From assembly GCF_001428435.1 (NCBI RefSeq), contig NZ_LMSO01000009.1:5237-69236 (forward strand): a stretch of 64,000 nt of DNA, in the 5' to 3' direction. This document shows, piece by piece, positions 55,244-64,000 of this stretch. Position numbers and translations under genes: made by a program. Origin of the DNA: Arthrobacter sp. Soil782. Lineage in GTDB: Bacteria; Actinomycetota; Actinomycetes; Actinomycetales; Micrococcaceae. The first letter of the stretch is position 1. Each line of letters begins with the position of its first letter. A model generated the notes under the pieces. It saw nothing but the letters and a program-made list of their open reading frames with translations, had not been told where the DNA came from and searched no databases.

Positions 55244-56553
55244 GTCAGCGCCTCTCTAGTGGGGTTGCCGGGATGGAGGGGTTGCGCACCCTGGCGCAGT
55301 TCGCCCAGCAGCCACACGGCGACCGGCGTCCCCGCCTCCACCGTCCCCGTGCCAGCCGGCAGGTGTACGAGGGCGTTGGATGCAGCGAGGGCGTGCAGCA
55401 GGTGGGAGCCCGGCCCGCCAAGCAGTGTGACGTCTCCGATCCCCTCCCCCTGACCCGACCGGTCCGTATACAGGCCGCGACGGACCTGGTGCTTACCTTC
55501 GGGTGACTGAACGTCCTCGGTGAGCCGCGCCGGCAGGCAGACGCGGTTCCCCGGGAGCCCCGTCACCGTACCGAGTGCCGGGCGCAGGAACATTTCGAAG
55601 GAGACCAGTGCGCTTACCGGGTTGCCCGGGAATCCAAGGAACGGCACGCCGTTGATGGTGCCGATGGCCTGCGGCCCGCCCGGCTGCATCGCCACTGAAA
55701 GGAACTCCACGCTGCTGTCCGCCAGGGCCTGCTTCACAACCTCGTAGGCACCCTGGCTGATTCCTCCGGTACTGAGGATGAGGTTGACCTGCCCGCCGAT
55801 CTCCTGGAGGGCGCTTCTCAGCTCCTCCGGATTGTCAGCCACCACACTGTGCCGCTGCACGTGCGCGCCCGCTTCTTCCAGCGCAGTCGTCAGTAGTGTG
55901 GTGTTGGCATCGAAAATCCGCCCGGGCGTCAGTTCGGTTCCGGGTTCCTGAACCTCGTCTCCGGTGCTGAGCAGCAGGACACGGAACCGCGGGCGCACCG
56001 GCACCGTAGCCAGCCCGCAGGCAGCGAGGAGTCCTAGCTGGGAGGGGCCCAACAGGGTTCCGGCAACAAGCGCAACGCTCCCCGCTTCGAGATCGCTGCC
56101 GGTACGCCGGATGAACGAGCCCTCCTGGGCCACGGGCAACTCGACGGTGAGGCCCTCCTCCCCGCGGTACTGCCCCGTGGTGGGAAACTGCGGCGGCACT
56201 GCCTTCTCGATAGGCACGACGGCGGCTGCACCTTCCGGAATCATGGCTCCCGTCATGATCGGAGCAGCGTGGCCCGGCTCCAAAGCAGCAGGCTCCCCAC
56301 CAGCCGGCACCGGCGGCGCGACCGCAAGGTGGAGGGGCGAGCTCCCGTCCAGATCATCGCCGTGGACCGCGTAGCCGTCCATCTGGGAGTTGTCGAACGG
56401 AGGCAGGTTCACCGGGGAGAGGAGGTCCTCAGCGAGCACCCGGCCACGGGCTGCTGCCAGCGGCAGTATTTCGGGCGCGCCGTCGGCGAAGGCGCTGCTG
56501 TAGCGCAGCAGCCCGAGCACGGCCTGCTGGTGTTCCTCTACTGATCGTGTCAT
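55240..56553 (-). CDS. moeA: Molybdopterin molybdenumtransferase
   Basis: A 437-residue enzyme that inserts molybdate into adenylated molybdopterin. [40 protein letters not shown] and [19 protein letters not shown] are typical; the C-terminal MoeA-C domain follows [22 protein letters not shown]. Start ATG 56553 with a GGGG five bases upstream; frames open to 56727 run over the moaA promoter and lack homology. It diverges from moaA. Confidence 0.94.
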   Translation of the reverse strand: MTRSVEEHQQAVLGLLRYSSAFADGAPEILPLAAARGRVLAEDLLSPVNLPPFDNSQMDGYAVHGDDLDGSSPLHLAVAPPVPAGGEPAALEPGHAAPIMTGAMIPEGAAAVVPIEKAVPPQFPTTGQYRGEEGLTVELPVAQEGSFIRRTGSDLEAGSVALVAGTLLGPSQLGLLAACGLATVPVRPRFRVLLLSTGDEVQEPGTELTPGRIFDANTTLLTTALEEAGAHVQRHSVVADNPEELRSALQEIGGQVNLILSTGGISQGAYEVVKQALADSSVEFLSVAMQPGGPQAIGTINGVPFLGFPGNPVSALVSFEMFLRPALGTVTGLPGNRVCLPARLTEDVQSPEGKHQVRRGLYTDRSGQGEGIGDVTLLGGPGSHLLHALAASNALVHLPAGTGTVEAGTPVAVWLLGELRQGAQPLHPGNPTREALT

Positions 56554-56686
56554 TACGCCCCGTTGTATCAACCCGCCCTGACATTTGTGCTGCGGCATCA
56601 CTGCCGCAGCTAACAGCCTAGCCGCGTGGGCGTGCAGGATGCGCCCGGAATGTGGACCGCTGATGGAGGCACCGAGGCGGAGGGCG

Positions 56687-56692
56687 TAACCT
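56687..56692 (+). promoter_or_regulatory. Probable -10 of moaA
   Basis: TAACCT is followed by six bases and the moaA ATG at 56699, without any Shine-Dalgarno. Leaderless transcription is likely. Confidence 0.5.
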
Positions 56693-56698
56693 CGGACT

Positions 56699-57769
56699 AT
56701 GGGAATCCCACTCGGCACACCGCGCATCGGCGCTCCGGCACCTGCTGACGGGCTGCTCGACTCCTACGGCCGCCGGGCCACGGACATGCGGCTATCGCTG
56801 ACGGACAAGTGCAACCTTCGCTGTACCTACTGCATGCCCGCTGAAGGGCTGCAATGGCTGCAAAAAGACCAGGTGCTCTCCCGCGAAGAGATCGTGCGCC
56901 TTGTAGGAATCGGCGTCAATCGCCTAGGAATACGCGAGTTGCGTCTGACGGGAGGCGAGCCGCTGGTAAGGGCTGACCTGCTCGACATCATCGCGGAAAT
57001 CCGGGCAAGCCACCCGGACCTGCCCATATCGCTCACCACCAACGCACTGGGCCTGGACAAAAAGGCGCAACAGCTCAAGGATGCAGGCCTGACCCGCATC
57101 AACGTTTCAATGGACTCGCTCCACCCCGACACCTTCGCGCAGTTGACGCGTCGACCCTTCCTTGATCGGGTGCTCCGGGGCATTGAAGCGGCTGCGGCGG
57201 TCGGGCTTGGCCTCGTGAAGATCAATGCGGTGCTGATGCGCGGCATCAATGACCATGAGGCGCCGGATCTGCTGGAGTGGGCAGTGTCCCGCGGCTTCGA
57301 GCTGCGGTTCATCGAGCAAATGCCCCTCGATGCCGATCACGGGTGGACCCGCGAGGGAATGATCACTGCAGCAGAAGTCCGTGAGCGGCTCAGCGAACGG
57401 TTCGTCCTCACTCCCGACCCACGAAACCGTGACGGTGCTCCGGCTGAACGGTGGGAAGTTCGCAGGCCGGAGGCGCCCGACGTCGTCCTTGGCACCGTGG
57501 GCATCATTGCCTCCGTCACGGAGCCGTTCTGCGCCGATTGCAGGCGGACCCGCGTCACTGCCGAGGGCAAGATCATGAGCTGCCTTTTCTCCCGCGAGGA
57601 AACTGACCTGAGAAACCTGCTCCGCTCAGACGCCGACGACGCCACCGTAGCGCTGCGCTGGCAGGAGGCTATGTGGGCCAAGCCCAAGGCGCACGGCATG
57701 GACCATACGGGACTCGGGGCTGCGGATTTCGTGCAACCTGACCGCTCCATGAGCGCGATCGGCGGCTGA
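56699..57769 (+). CDS. moaA: GTP 3',8-cyclase
   Basis: A 356-residue radical SAM enzyme. The N-terminal cluster is CNLRCTYC (Cys38, 42, 45), and the C-terminal cluster is CADCRRTRVTAEGKIMSC. It starts Mo-cofactor synthesis from GTP; MoaC completes the pyranopterin. LTGGEPLVRADLLDI binds SAM. The partner moaD begins one base after its stop. Confidence 0.96.
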   Translation: MGIPLGTPRIGAPAPADGLLDSYGRRATDMRLSLTDKCNLRCTYCMPAEGLQWLQKDQVLSREEIVRLVGIGVNRLGIRELRLTGGEPLVRADLLDIIAEIRASHPDLPISLTTNALGLDKKAQQLKDAGLTRINVSMDSLHPDTFAQLTRRPFLDRVLRGIEAAAAVGLGLVKINAVLMRGINDHEAPDLLEWAVSRGFELRFIEQMPLDADHGWTREGMITAAEVRERLSERFVLTPDPRNRDGAPAERWEVRRPEAPDVVLGTVGIIASVTEPFCADCRRTRVTAEGKIMSCLFSREETDLRNLLRSDADDATVALRWQEAMWAKPKAHGMDHTGLGAADFVQPDRSMSAIGG

Positions 57770-57770
57770 G

Positions 57771-58022
57771 GTGCTGGTTCGATACTTCGGCGCAGCACAG
57801 GCTGCCGCCGGCGTTCCTGAAGAGCGCCTTGAGCTGGACGGCGCTTCCCTGGAGGAAGCGCTCGGAAAAATACGTTCGCTGCATCCCGCTGGCGAACCAT
57901 CCATGGCCCGCGTACTCGATCGAAGCAGCTTCCTGCTCAATGAAGTGGCGCTACGCGACCGCAACGCGCCCATCCGGCGCAGCGATGTGCTCGACATCCT
58001 GCCGCCGTTCGCCGGAGGTTAG
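57771..58022 (+). CDS. moaD: MoaD/ThiS-family sulphur carrier (molybdopterin synthase small subunit)
   Basis: An 83-residue ubiquitin-like protein ending LPPFAGG; the C-terminal Gly-Gly is thiocarboxylated to deliver sulphur to MoaE. VRYFGAAQAAAGVPEERLEL is the MoaD start. GTG 57771 one base after moaA. MoaD is preferred over ThiS by context. Confidence 0.92.
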   Translation: MLVRYFGAAQAAAGVPEERLELDGASLEEALGKIRSLHPAGEPSMARVLDRSSFLLNEVALRDRNAPIRRSDVLDILPPFAGG

Positions 58023-58043
58023 GGCGGCAGGATACTGAGCAAG

Positions 58044-59411
58044 CTACAGTCCCAGCTCGGCTTCGCTGTCGAACGGACCGACAACCGTGATGGTGCGCGG
58101 AGCGTCCGCCAGTTGCCGGGCAAGGTGCTGCACCTGCGCGGCAGTTACTGCCCTGACCCGCTCAAGGGTCAGATCCAGCCCGAGGAACTCGCCGCTGACC
58201 AATTCCGCGCGGCCGAGCCTGGACATCCGGGAACCGCTGTCCTCGAGGGACAGGACCATTCCGCCGGACAACTGCCCCACGGCGCGATGCAGCTCCTCAT
58301 CACTGACCGGCTCCGACGCCAGACGCTCCAGCTCTGCGCTGAGCAGGCTGATGACCTGGCCTGTCTTGGCCGGGCTGCAACCTGCGTACATCGCGAAGTA
58401 ACCGGCGTCGGCATACGACGCTGAGAAAGAGTAGGTCGAGTACGCAAGTCCGCGTTTTTCGCGGATCTCCTGGAAGAGCCGGGAGGACATTCCTCCACCG
58501 AGCACCGCGTTGAGCACGCTCATCACGAACCGCCGGTCATCAGTGGCAATCAGTGCCGGGCACCCGACCAGGACGTTGGCCTGCTCGACGGCGCGGCGGA
58601 TAACCTGCACTCCTCCGGCTTCTTCGAGGACGGCCGGAACCGGCACGCGCCTCGGCACCGGCGCCGCATCGTCCGCAAGTTCCCACCCGGCCCGTTGCAG
58701 GGCTTGAACGACGAGCGCGCAGACAACCTCATGGTCGAGCCCGCCGGCAGCGGTGACTACAAGCTCCTCCGGGCGGTAATAGCGGCGATAGTGCTGCAGC
58801 ACCGATTCCCGCGCAATCTCCTTGATGGCCTCAGGGGTACCGCCGATGGGGCGACCGAGCGGATGGGAGCCCAATACCGCTTCCACGAACTTCTCGTGCG
58901 CAACGTCGGATGGATCATCGCTGTCCATGGCGATCTCTTCCAGAATGACGTGCCGTTCCTGCTCGAGTTCTTCAGGGTCTATGACAGCCGAGGTCACCAT
59001 GTCGGCGATGACGTCGATAGCCATGGGCAGGTCGGTGTCGAGGACCCTGGCGTAGTAGCAGGTATTCTCCTTCGCGGTCGCTGCGTTGGATTCTCCACCC
59101 ACCTCATCGAAGGCCGCCGCGATGTCCAGCGCGGTCCGTCGCTTCGTTCCCTTGAAGAGCAGGTGCTCAAGGAAGTGTGTGGACCCGTGCTCGCCGTCCG
59201 CCTCATCCCGGGATCCGACTCCCACCCAAAAACCGATGCTTGCCGATCGCTGGCCCGGCATGGCCTCCGTGAGCACACGCACCCCTCCCGGAAGTACGGA
59301 GCGACGGACTACTGCTCCTCCGGAGGTTCCAGCAACGAGCATGGACTTGCTGTCCGGTCCGCTCGGTGTCAATGGCAACAGCACGGGTGTGCCCTGTCCT
59401 GTCTCAGTCAT
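58044..59411 (-). CDS. M16-family zinc peptidase
   Basis: A 455-residue pitrilysin/insulinase-type peptidase. The inverted zinc motif HxxEH is HFLEH (79-83) in HGSTHFLEHLLFKGTKRR, and the distal Glu lies about 75 residues later in EEIAMDSDDPSD. The second half is the non-catalytic domain. Relatives are mitochondrial processing peptidase-like; the bacterial substrate is unknown. Location next to pnp is widespread in Gram-positives. ATG 59411 has GAGGAGAG upstream. Confidence 0.93.
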   Translation of the reverse strand: MTETGQGTPVLLPLTPSGPDSKSMLVAGTSGGAVVRRSVLPGGVRVLTEAMPGQRSASIGFWVGVGSRDEADGEHGSTHFLEHLLFKGTKRRTALDIAAAFDEVGGESNAATAKENTCYYARVLDTDLPMAIDVIADMVTSAVIDPEELEQERHVILEEIAMDSDDPSDVAHEKFVEAVLGSHPLGRPIGGTPEAIKEIARESVLQHYRRYYRPEELVVTAAGGLDHEVVCALVVQALQRAGWELADDAAPVPRRVPVPAVLEEAGGVQVIRRAVEQANVLVGCPALIATDDRRFVMSVLNAVLGGGMSSRLFQEIREKRGLAYSTYSFSASYADAGYFAMYAGCSPAKTGQVISLLSAELERLASEPVSDEELHRAVGQLSGGMVLSLEDSGSRMSRLGRAELVSGEFLGLDLTLERVRAVTAAQVQHLARQLADAPRTITVVGPFDSEAELGL

Positions 59412-59431
59412 TCATTCTCTCCTCAACGCCA

Positions 59432-59470
59432 GCGGCTCCGCGGCGAACATAAGTTTCGCCGCGGAGCCGC
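59432..59470 (-). terminator. Strong hairpin after pnp
   Basis: A perfect 16-bp stem (GCGGCTCCGCGGCGAA / TTCGCCGCGGAGCCGC) with a 7-base loop lies between the pnp stop and the M16 peptidase start. It is the most stable hairpin in the window and probably ends the pnp transcript or protects its 3' end. Confidence 0.75.
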
Positions 59471-59514
59471 CGGTTTGTACTTTGAGCGTGAGCCCAACAG
59501 CTGGTTGTTGGCGC

Positions 59515-61788
59515 CTAGTTGTTGTCGTCGCCCTCAGCGGAATCCTGTGCGTTTGAATTCGGAGCATTGTCCGAATCCGCTTCGCCGGCTTCCTCTGCAA
59601 CTACAGGCGAGAGGGAGAGCTTGCCGCGGTCATCGATCTTGGTGATCTCGACCTGGACCTTCTGGCCCACGGAGACGACGTCATCGACGTTATCCACCCG
59701 CTTGCCGCCGGCGAGCTTACGCAGCTCCGAGATGTGGAGCAGGCCGTCCTTGCCCGGCGTGAGCGAGACAAACGCACCGAAGGTGGTGGTCTTGACAACC
59801 GTGCCCACGTAGCGCTCGCCGATTTCGGGGACCTGCGGGTTGGCGATGGCGTTCACAGCTGCCCGTGCCGCCTCGGCGGAGGAACCGTCCGTGGCCCCGA
59901 TCAGGACCGTGCCGTCATCTTCGATCGAGATGTCCGCACCGGTATCTTCCTGGATCTGGTTGATCATCTTGCCCTTGGGACCGATGACCTCGCCGATCTT
60001 GTCCACAGGGATCTTCACCGAAATGATGCGCGGCGCGAATTCCGACAGTTCATCCGGGGTGTCGATTGCTGCCTCAAGCACACCGAGGATGTGCAGGCGC
60101 GCTTCCCGGGCCTGCTTCAGCGCTGCAGCGAGCACCGATGCGGGAATCCCGTCAAGCTTGGTGTCCAGCTGGATGGCAGTGACGAATTCCGAGGTACCTG
60201 CAACCTTGAAGTCCATATCTCCGAAGGCGTCTTCCGCACCCAGGATGTCGGTCAGCGCAGCGTAGCGGGTCTGTCCGTCAACCTCATCGGATACAAGACC
60301 CATGGCGATGCCGGCAACCGGAGCCTTCAGCGGCACACCGGCATTGAGCAGGGACAGCGTCGAAGCGCAGACAGAACCCATCGAGGTGGAGCCGTTGGAG
60401 CTGAGGGCCTCCGAGACCTGGCGGATGGCGTACGGGAACTCCTCCCGGCTCGGAAGCACTGGAACGAGCGCACGCTCGGCAAGGGCGCCGTGGCCGATCT
60501 CGCGGCGCTTCGGGGAACCGACGCGGCCGGTCTCACCGGTGGAGTACGGCGGGAAGTTGTAGTTGTGCATGTAGCGCTTGCGCGTAACCGGGGACAGTGA
60601 GTCGATCTGCTGTTCCATCTTCAGCATGTTCAGCGTAGTGACACCCATGATCTGGGTCTCGCCACGCTCGAAGATAGCCGAGCCGTGCACGCGGGGAAGG
60701 ACCTCGACCTCGGCGGTGAGCTTGCGGATGTCACTCAGGCCGCGGCCGTCAATGCGGACCTGGTCGCGGAGAATCCGCTGGCGGACAACGTTCTTGGTGA
60801 CCGAGTTGAAGGCACCTGCGATTTCCTTCTCGCGGCCTTCGAACTGACCGGAGAGGGATTCGATGGTTTCCGTGCGGTAGGCGTTGGCGGTCTCTTCGCG
60901 CTCCTGCTTGTCAGCAATCGTGAAGATCTCCGCCAGGCGTGAACCGGCAGCACCCTCAACGGCAGCGAAGACGTCGTCCTGGTAATCCTTGAACACGGGG
61001 AATTCAACGGTCGGCTTTGCCGCCCGGCCCGCGAGGTCAGCCTGAGCTTCGCACAGTGCGCGGATGAAGGGCTTTGCAGCCTCGAGGCCGTCAGCGACAA
61101 CTTCCTCGGTAGGTGCGGTAGCGCCGTCGTCCTTGATGAGCGACCAGGAGTTGTCGGTAGCTTCGGCCTCGACCATCATGATGGCAACGTCGTCACCGAC
61201 GACGCGTCCGGCTACGACCATGTCGAAGACGGAGTTCTGGAGCTCGGAGTGCTTCGGGAAGGCGATCCACTGGTCTTCGCCGGAGCCATCGGACACGAGC
61301 GCAACGCGTACGCCGCCGATCGGCCCGGAGAACGGCAGACCCGAAAGCTGCGTGGACATTGACGCAGCGTTGATCGCGACAACGTCATAGCGTACGTCCG
61401 GGTTGATGGCCAGCACCGTAACGACGATCTGGACCTCGTTGCGCAGACCCTTGACGAAAGCGGGACGCAGCGGACGGTCCATCAGGCGGCAGGCGAGGAT
61501 GGCTTCGGTGGACGGGCGGCCTTCACGGCGGAAGAACGAGCCCGGGATGCGGCCGGCCGCGTACATACGCTCCTCGACGTCCACGGTCAGCGGGAAGAAA
61601 TCAAAGCCTTCACGCGGAGATTTTCCGGCGGTAGTGGCGGAGAGGAGCGCGGTGTCCTCGTCGATGTAAACCATGGCAGCGCCTGCGGCCTGCTGGGCGA
61701 CGCGCCCGGTTTCGAAGCGAACAGTGCGCTGGCCGAACCGCCCGTTGTCAATGACGGCTTCGGCGAACTGGATTTCGGGACCCTCCAA
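59515..61788 (-). CDS. pnp: Polyribonucleotide nucleotidyltransferase
   Basis: A 757-residue 3'-5' phosphorolytic exoribonuclease. Two RNase PH domains ([19 protein letters not shown]... and [21 protein letters not shown]), an all-helical linker, KH domain ([34 protein letters not shown]) and S1 domain ([31 protein letters not shown]). The start is TTG 61788, eight bases after GGAGG and giving the family N-terminus MEGPEIQF; a longer frame to 61902 is non-homologous. Acidic C-terminal tail. Confidence 0.96.
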   Translation of the reverse strand: MEGPEIQFAEAVIDNGRFGQRTVRFETGRVAQQAAGAAMVYIDEDTALLSATTAGKSPREGFDFFPLTVDVEERMYAAGRIPGSFFRREGRPSTEAILACRLMDRPLRPAFVKGLRNEVQIVVTVLAINPDVRYDVVAINAASMSTQLSGLPFSGPIGGVRVALVSDGSGEDQWIAFPKHSELQNSVFDMVVAGRVVGDDVAIMMVEAEATDNSWSLIKDDGATAPTEEVVADGLEAAKPFIRALCEAQADLAGRAAKPTVEFPVFKDYQDDVFAAVEGAAGSRLAEIFTIADKQEREETANAYRTETIESLSGQFEGREKEIAGAFNSVTKNVVRQRILRDQVRIDGRGLSDIRKLTAEVEVLPRVHGSAIFERGETQIMGVTTLNMLKMEQQIDSLSPVTRKRYMHNYNFPPYSTGETGRVGSPKRREIGHGALAERALVPVLPSREEFPYAIRQVSEALSSNGSTSMGSVCASTLSLLNAGVPLKAPVAGIAMGLVSDEVDGQTRYAALTDILGAEDAFGDMDFKVAGTSEFVTAIQLDTKLDGIPASVLAAALKQAREARLHILGVLEAAIDTPDELSEFAPRIISVKIPVDKIGEVIGPKGKMINQIQEDTGADISIEDDGTVLIGATDGSSAEAARAAVNAIANPQVPEIGERYVGTVVKTTTFGAFVSLTPGKDGLLHISELRKLAGGKRVDNVDDVVSVGQKVQVEITKIDDRGKLSLSPVVAEEAGEADSDNAPNSNAQDSAEGDDNN

Positions 61789-62044
61789 GAGAGTCACCTC
61801 CGTTTCTTTGGTGGCGGAGGCAGGCGGCGTTTTGCTGATCAACGCCGTTAGGACGGGTTGTGGCACCCGGTCTTCGATCGAGGTCCACGGGAAATCCATC
61901 ACACGATGGTTTCCCGGAGACCACTACCGAGGACCGCGAATGCCTGCGTGTCCGCCTGGCTCCTGGTTATGAACTTCGTACTTCTTTGCATCCGCGCTGC
62001 GAATGCAGCCTTCAGGGGCACCGAGAGGAACCCATAAAGATTGA
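61789..62044 (-). promoter_or_regulatory. pnp leader and promoter region
   Basis: A 256-base non-coding stretch upstream of the TTG start of pnp. It includes GGAGGTGA (Shine-Dalgarno) and no ORF that looks real on either strand. In other bacteria this leader is an RNase III/PNPase autoregulation site; I can support only its position. Confidence 0.4.
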
Positions 62045-62076
62045 AGGCGGCCCCTTCCCGAAGGAAGGCGCCGCCT
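62045..62076 (-). terminator. Hairpin after rpsO
   Basis: A 14-bp stem with one mismatch (AGGCGGCCCCTTCC / GGAAGGCGCCGCCT) and the loop CGAA, ten bases after the rpsO stop on the minus strand. It may only partly stop transcription into pnp. Confidence 0.65.
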
Positions 62077-62086
62077 CACAGTCTAA

Positions 62087-62356
62087 CTAACGGCGCAGGC
62101 CGAGGCGCTCGATGAGCGTACGGTAGCGCGTGATGTCGGTGTCGCGCAGGTAATCCAGCAGACGACGACGGCGACCCACCAGCAGCAGCAGGCCACGACG
62201 GGTGTGGTGGTCATGCTTGTGCATCTTGAGGTGTTCGGTCAGGTCGAGAATGCGGCGGGAAAGCATTGCAATTTGCACCTCGGGCGAACCGGTGTCACCC
62301 TCGGAAGTTGCGTACTGCTTGATGATTTCCTGCTTCAGAGCGGCGTCAAGTGCCAC
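62087..62356 (-). CDS. rpsO: 30S ribosomal protein S15
   Basis: An 89-residue protein with the S15 pattern [50 protein letters not shown]. It binds the central domain of 16S rRNA. GTG start with AGGAG six bases upstream. Lies upstream of pnp in the usual rpsO-pnp order. Confidence 0.98.
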   Translation of the reverse strand: MALDAALKQEIIKQYATSEGDTGSPEVQIAMLSRRILDLTEHLKMHKHDHHTRRGLLLLVGRRRRLLDYLRDTDITRYRTLIERLGLRR

Positions 62357-62471
62357 AAATAACTCCTATGAGTTGTACCGTGAACAAAGTAGATGCCGGT
62401 TCCCCTCGCAAGCGAGCGGAGCTCCGGCGGTGGCCCAGCAACCACGGACTGCAGCAGGACCGCAGTCAACT

Positions 62472-63464
62472 TTACCCGTACGTGCGCTGTTCTGTCGAAA
62501 GCACAGTGCGGGTCTGGTTGACGTCCAGCCGCATCTGTTCGATCAGCGCTTCCGGCCCGCGGTAGGCAACCATTCCGCGAAGTCTTCGGACAAATTCCAC
62601 GATGACGGTCTGCCCGTACAGGTCGAAGACGTCAACTTCCTCCTGGGGTCTGTCGATGACGTGAGCCTCGACCTGTCTGCTGACTCCCTCGAACGTCGGG
62701 TTGGACCCGACGGAGATCGCGGCGGGCCAGCGGACCTGGCTGCTGTCAATGAGCCAGCCGGCGTAAATTCCATCTGCGGGGATGAAACCGGTTGAGTCCG
62801 GCGACAGGTTTGCCGTAGGAAACCCAAGCGCCCGCCCGCGCGCCGCGCCGTGAACTACAACGCCGCGCATGCGGTGCGGCCGGCCCAGGATGCGGGCGGC
62901 AGTGGTGACATCGCCGTCGACCAAAGCCTCACGCACCCAGGTCGAGGAACAGCGTCGTTCCCCGGCTGCCGCCGTCGTGCTCTGTAGGCTGGAGCCGTAG
63001 TCATCGATGACAATCACGTCAAAACCCAGTTGCCCGCCGAGTGTCCGCATGGTGGAGAGGTCACCGGAATTGCCGCGTCCGAACCGCACGTCATGACCAA
63101 TGACGACCGCTTTCGCCCGCAGTCCGTCTACCAGGACGGATTGAACGAACTCCTCCGGGGTGAGTGCGGCAAGCTCGAGGGTGTAGTGCATCATCAGCAG
63201 TCCGTCGATGCCGGTGTCGGCAAGGGTTTCGACCCTGTCCTGCAGGCCCATGATGAGTTCCGGAGCACTTTCCGGGCGGTGCACCTGCGCGGGATGCGGC
63301 TCAAAGGAGATGACGACGGCGGCTGCGTCGCGTTCCCGGGCGGCGGCAACAAGCTGCCCCAGCACGCTCTGGTGGCCTCGGTGCACGCCGTCGAAGTTTC
63401 CGATGGTGATGACTGCGGGACCGAAACCTTCCGGCACGTCGGCCAGGTCTCTCCAGTAGAACAC
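62472..63464 (-). CDS. ribF: Bifunctional riboflavin kinase / FAD synthetase
   Basis: A 330-residue enzyme turning riboflavin into FMN and FAD. The N-terminal nucleotidyltransferase has VITIGNFDGVHRGHQ; the C-terminal kinase has GRPHRMRGVVVHGAARGRALGFPTANL. GTG start. It precedes rpsO by 115 bases on the same strand. No FMN riboswitch is visible. The truB/rbfA genes often found upstream are absent from this window. Confidence 0.95.
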   Translation of the reverse strand: MFYWRDLADVPEGFGPAVITIGNFDGVHRGHQSVLGQLVAAARERDAAAVVISFEPHPAQVHRPESAPELIMGLQDRVETLADTGIDGLLMMHYTLELAALTPEEFVQSVLVDGLRAKAVVIGHDVRFGRGNSGDLSTMRTLGGQLGFDVIVIDDYGSSLQSTTAAAGERRCSSTWVREALVDGDVTTAARILGRPHRMRGVVVHGAARGRALGFPTANLSPDSTGFIPADGIYAGWLIDSSQVRWPAAISVGSNPTFEGVSRQVEAHVIDRPQEEVDVFDLYGQTVIVEFVRRLRGMVAYRGPEALIEQMRLDVNQTRTVLSTEQRTYG

Positions 63465-63720
63465 GCATCTCCCTTTAGCGGTTGGACGGGCAGCAGGAGC
63501 CCTTCGTCGTTCCTCTCATTATGGCCGATGGTTGCGGGCGGTCTCGACGTCGCGCCAGAGGAACTGTCACTGTTCCTCCACATCGCGGTTCGATCAGGCC
63601 ACTTGCGCACATAGCCGGCTCAGTCCCGTTCAGTGTTGTTTGGAAGGACCAGTGTTGGTTCCTGTGCGCTGCTCTGCCGGCTTCGGCGCCGCCCTGAAAC
63701 CTGCGATCTGGAGGACATCC

Positions 63721-64000
63721 GTGCAACTTTTCTCATCTCTTTTCCTGCGTTTGCGCTTGCTGCCGGCGGGTGGTCTCGTGCTACTCATCGCGGTGCTCCT
63801 CCTGGTTCCGCAGGTCCCGCCGTCGCAGGCCGCTCCGGCCGGATCAGACTGGTCCCGGGCTGCCGGCATACACGCGGCCGAGCATTTCGTAGGCCAATAC
63901 AAGGATGCCGACGGCCAGGTGGCCTACTGCACCGACTTCGAACGGCTGTCCCCGGAAAACTCCGGCGGCTACGGTGACGGCAAATCAGGTGGCTTTGTGC
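63721..64000 (+). CDS. Secreted protein, 3' end outside window
   Basis: The frame is open from GTG 63721 to the window end (93 codons). GGAGG seven bases upstream supports the start. The N-terminus is a signal peptide of about 40 residues (basic LRLRLLPAGG, then GLVLLIAVLLLVPQVPPSQAAPA), then a mature part with AEHFVGQYKDADGQVAYCTDFERLSPENSGGYGDGKSGG. The AYCxDFxxxSP phrase recurs in actinobacterial surface proteins, but I cannot assign a family from this fragment. It points away from ribF. Confidence 0.7.
   Translation, partial: MQLFSSLFLRLRLLPAGGLVLLIAVLLLVPQVPPSQAAPAGSDWSRAAGIHAAEHFVGQYKDADGQVAYCTDFERLSPENSGGYGDGKSGGFV

Noticed and set aside
59441-59461. SOS-like CGAACATAAGTTTCG near the M16 peptidase gene
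   Set aside because: It is the closing part of the perfect 16-bp pnp hairpin; the dyad is explained by the terminator and GTTT is a mismatch.
59734-60600. 288-codon plus-strand ORF opposite pnp
   Set aside because: Antisense shadow of conserved PNPase sequence.
62357-62471. FMN riboswitch near ribF
   Set aside because: The gap lies downstream of ribF, and no RFN-like conserved core is visible there or upstream of ribF.

Overview
The window is chromosomal DNA from a high-GC Gram-positive actinobacterium, most likely Arthrobacter or a close relative in the Micrococcaceae. The evidence is the strong G/C bias at third codon positions, frequent GTG and TTG starts, a mycothiol-dependent isomerase, PriA in place of separate HisA and TrpF, DUF3046 beside recA, and a ClgR-type regulator next to cinA-pgsA-ftsK. 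About 66 protein genes cover nearly all of it. I saw no tRNA, rRNA, CRISPR array, transposase, prophage or other clear mobile gene. This is mainly core chromosome.

Layout. 1-3.4 kb: the end of an Ada/AlkA-type alkylation-repair gene coupled to ogt, then an SRPBCC protein and a mycothiol-dependent isomerase. 3.4-12.2 kb: a complete arginine operon on the minus strand (argC-J-B-D-F-R-G-H), with four-base start/stop overlaps at several junctions and two ARG-box-like operators over the argC promoter. 12.2-24 kb: a quinone oxidoreductase, pheST, a small HExxH protein, pcp, an SOS-boxed radical SAM gene, a NUDIX hydrolase, a secreted glycosidase-like protein with FG-GAP repeats, an MFS transporter and a SpoU methyltransferase. 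24-26 kb: infC-rpmI-rplT, with infC apparently starting at ATT. 26-32 kb: an MFS gene, an sseB-like gene and a histidine cluster (hisC-B-H, a 51-aa membrane ORF, priA).

32-45 kb is rich in genome maintenance. A LysM membrane protein (YneA/ChiZ type) diverges from lexA, followed by a DinG-like helicase, hflX, dapF, miaA, miaB, recX, recA, DUF3046, a MarR regulator and clgR. LexA-box-like palindromes lie at lexA, at the LysM gene, upstream of recA and immediately before the radical SAM gene at 18.2 kb, which outlines a local SOS regulon.

45-64 kb: cinA, pgsA, ftsK, rnj and dapA; an acyltransferase-like membrane protein; dapB; a near-complete molybdenum-cofactor locus (moaE, mogA, moaC, moeA, moaA, moaD); an M16 peptidase, pnp, rpsO and ribF; and the start of a secreted protein cut by the window end.

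Several promoters show a TANNNT hexamer 6-7 bases before an ATG or GTG, the pattern expected for leaderless mRNAs. I found no clearly new multi-gene system. The points most worth following are the SOS-linked radical SAM gene, the HExxH membrane protein, the 51-aa ORF inside the his cluster, the large intergenic hairpin at 13.25 kb and the extended ATT-started IF-3.
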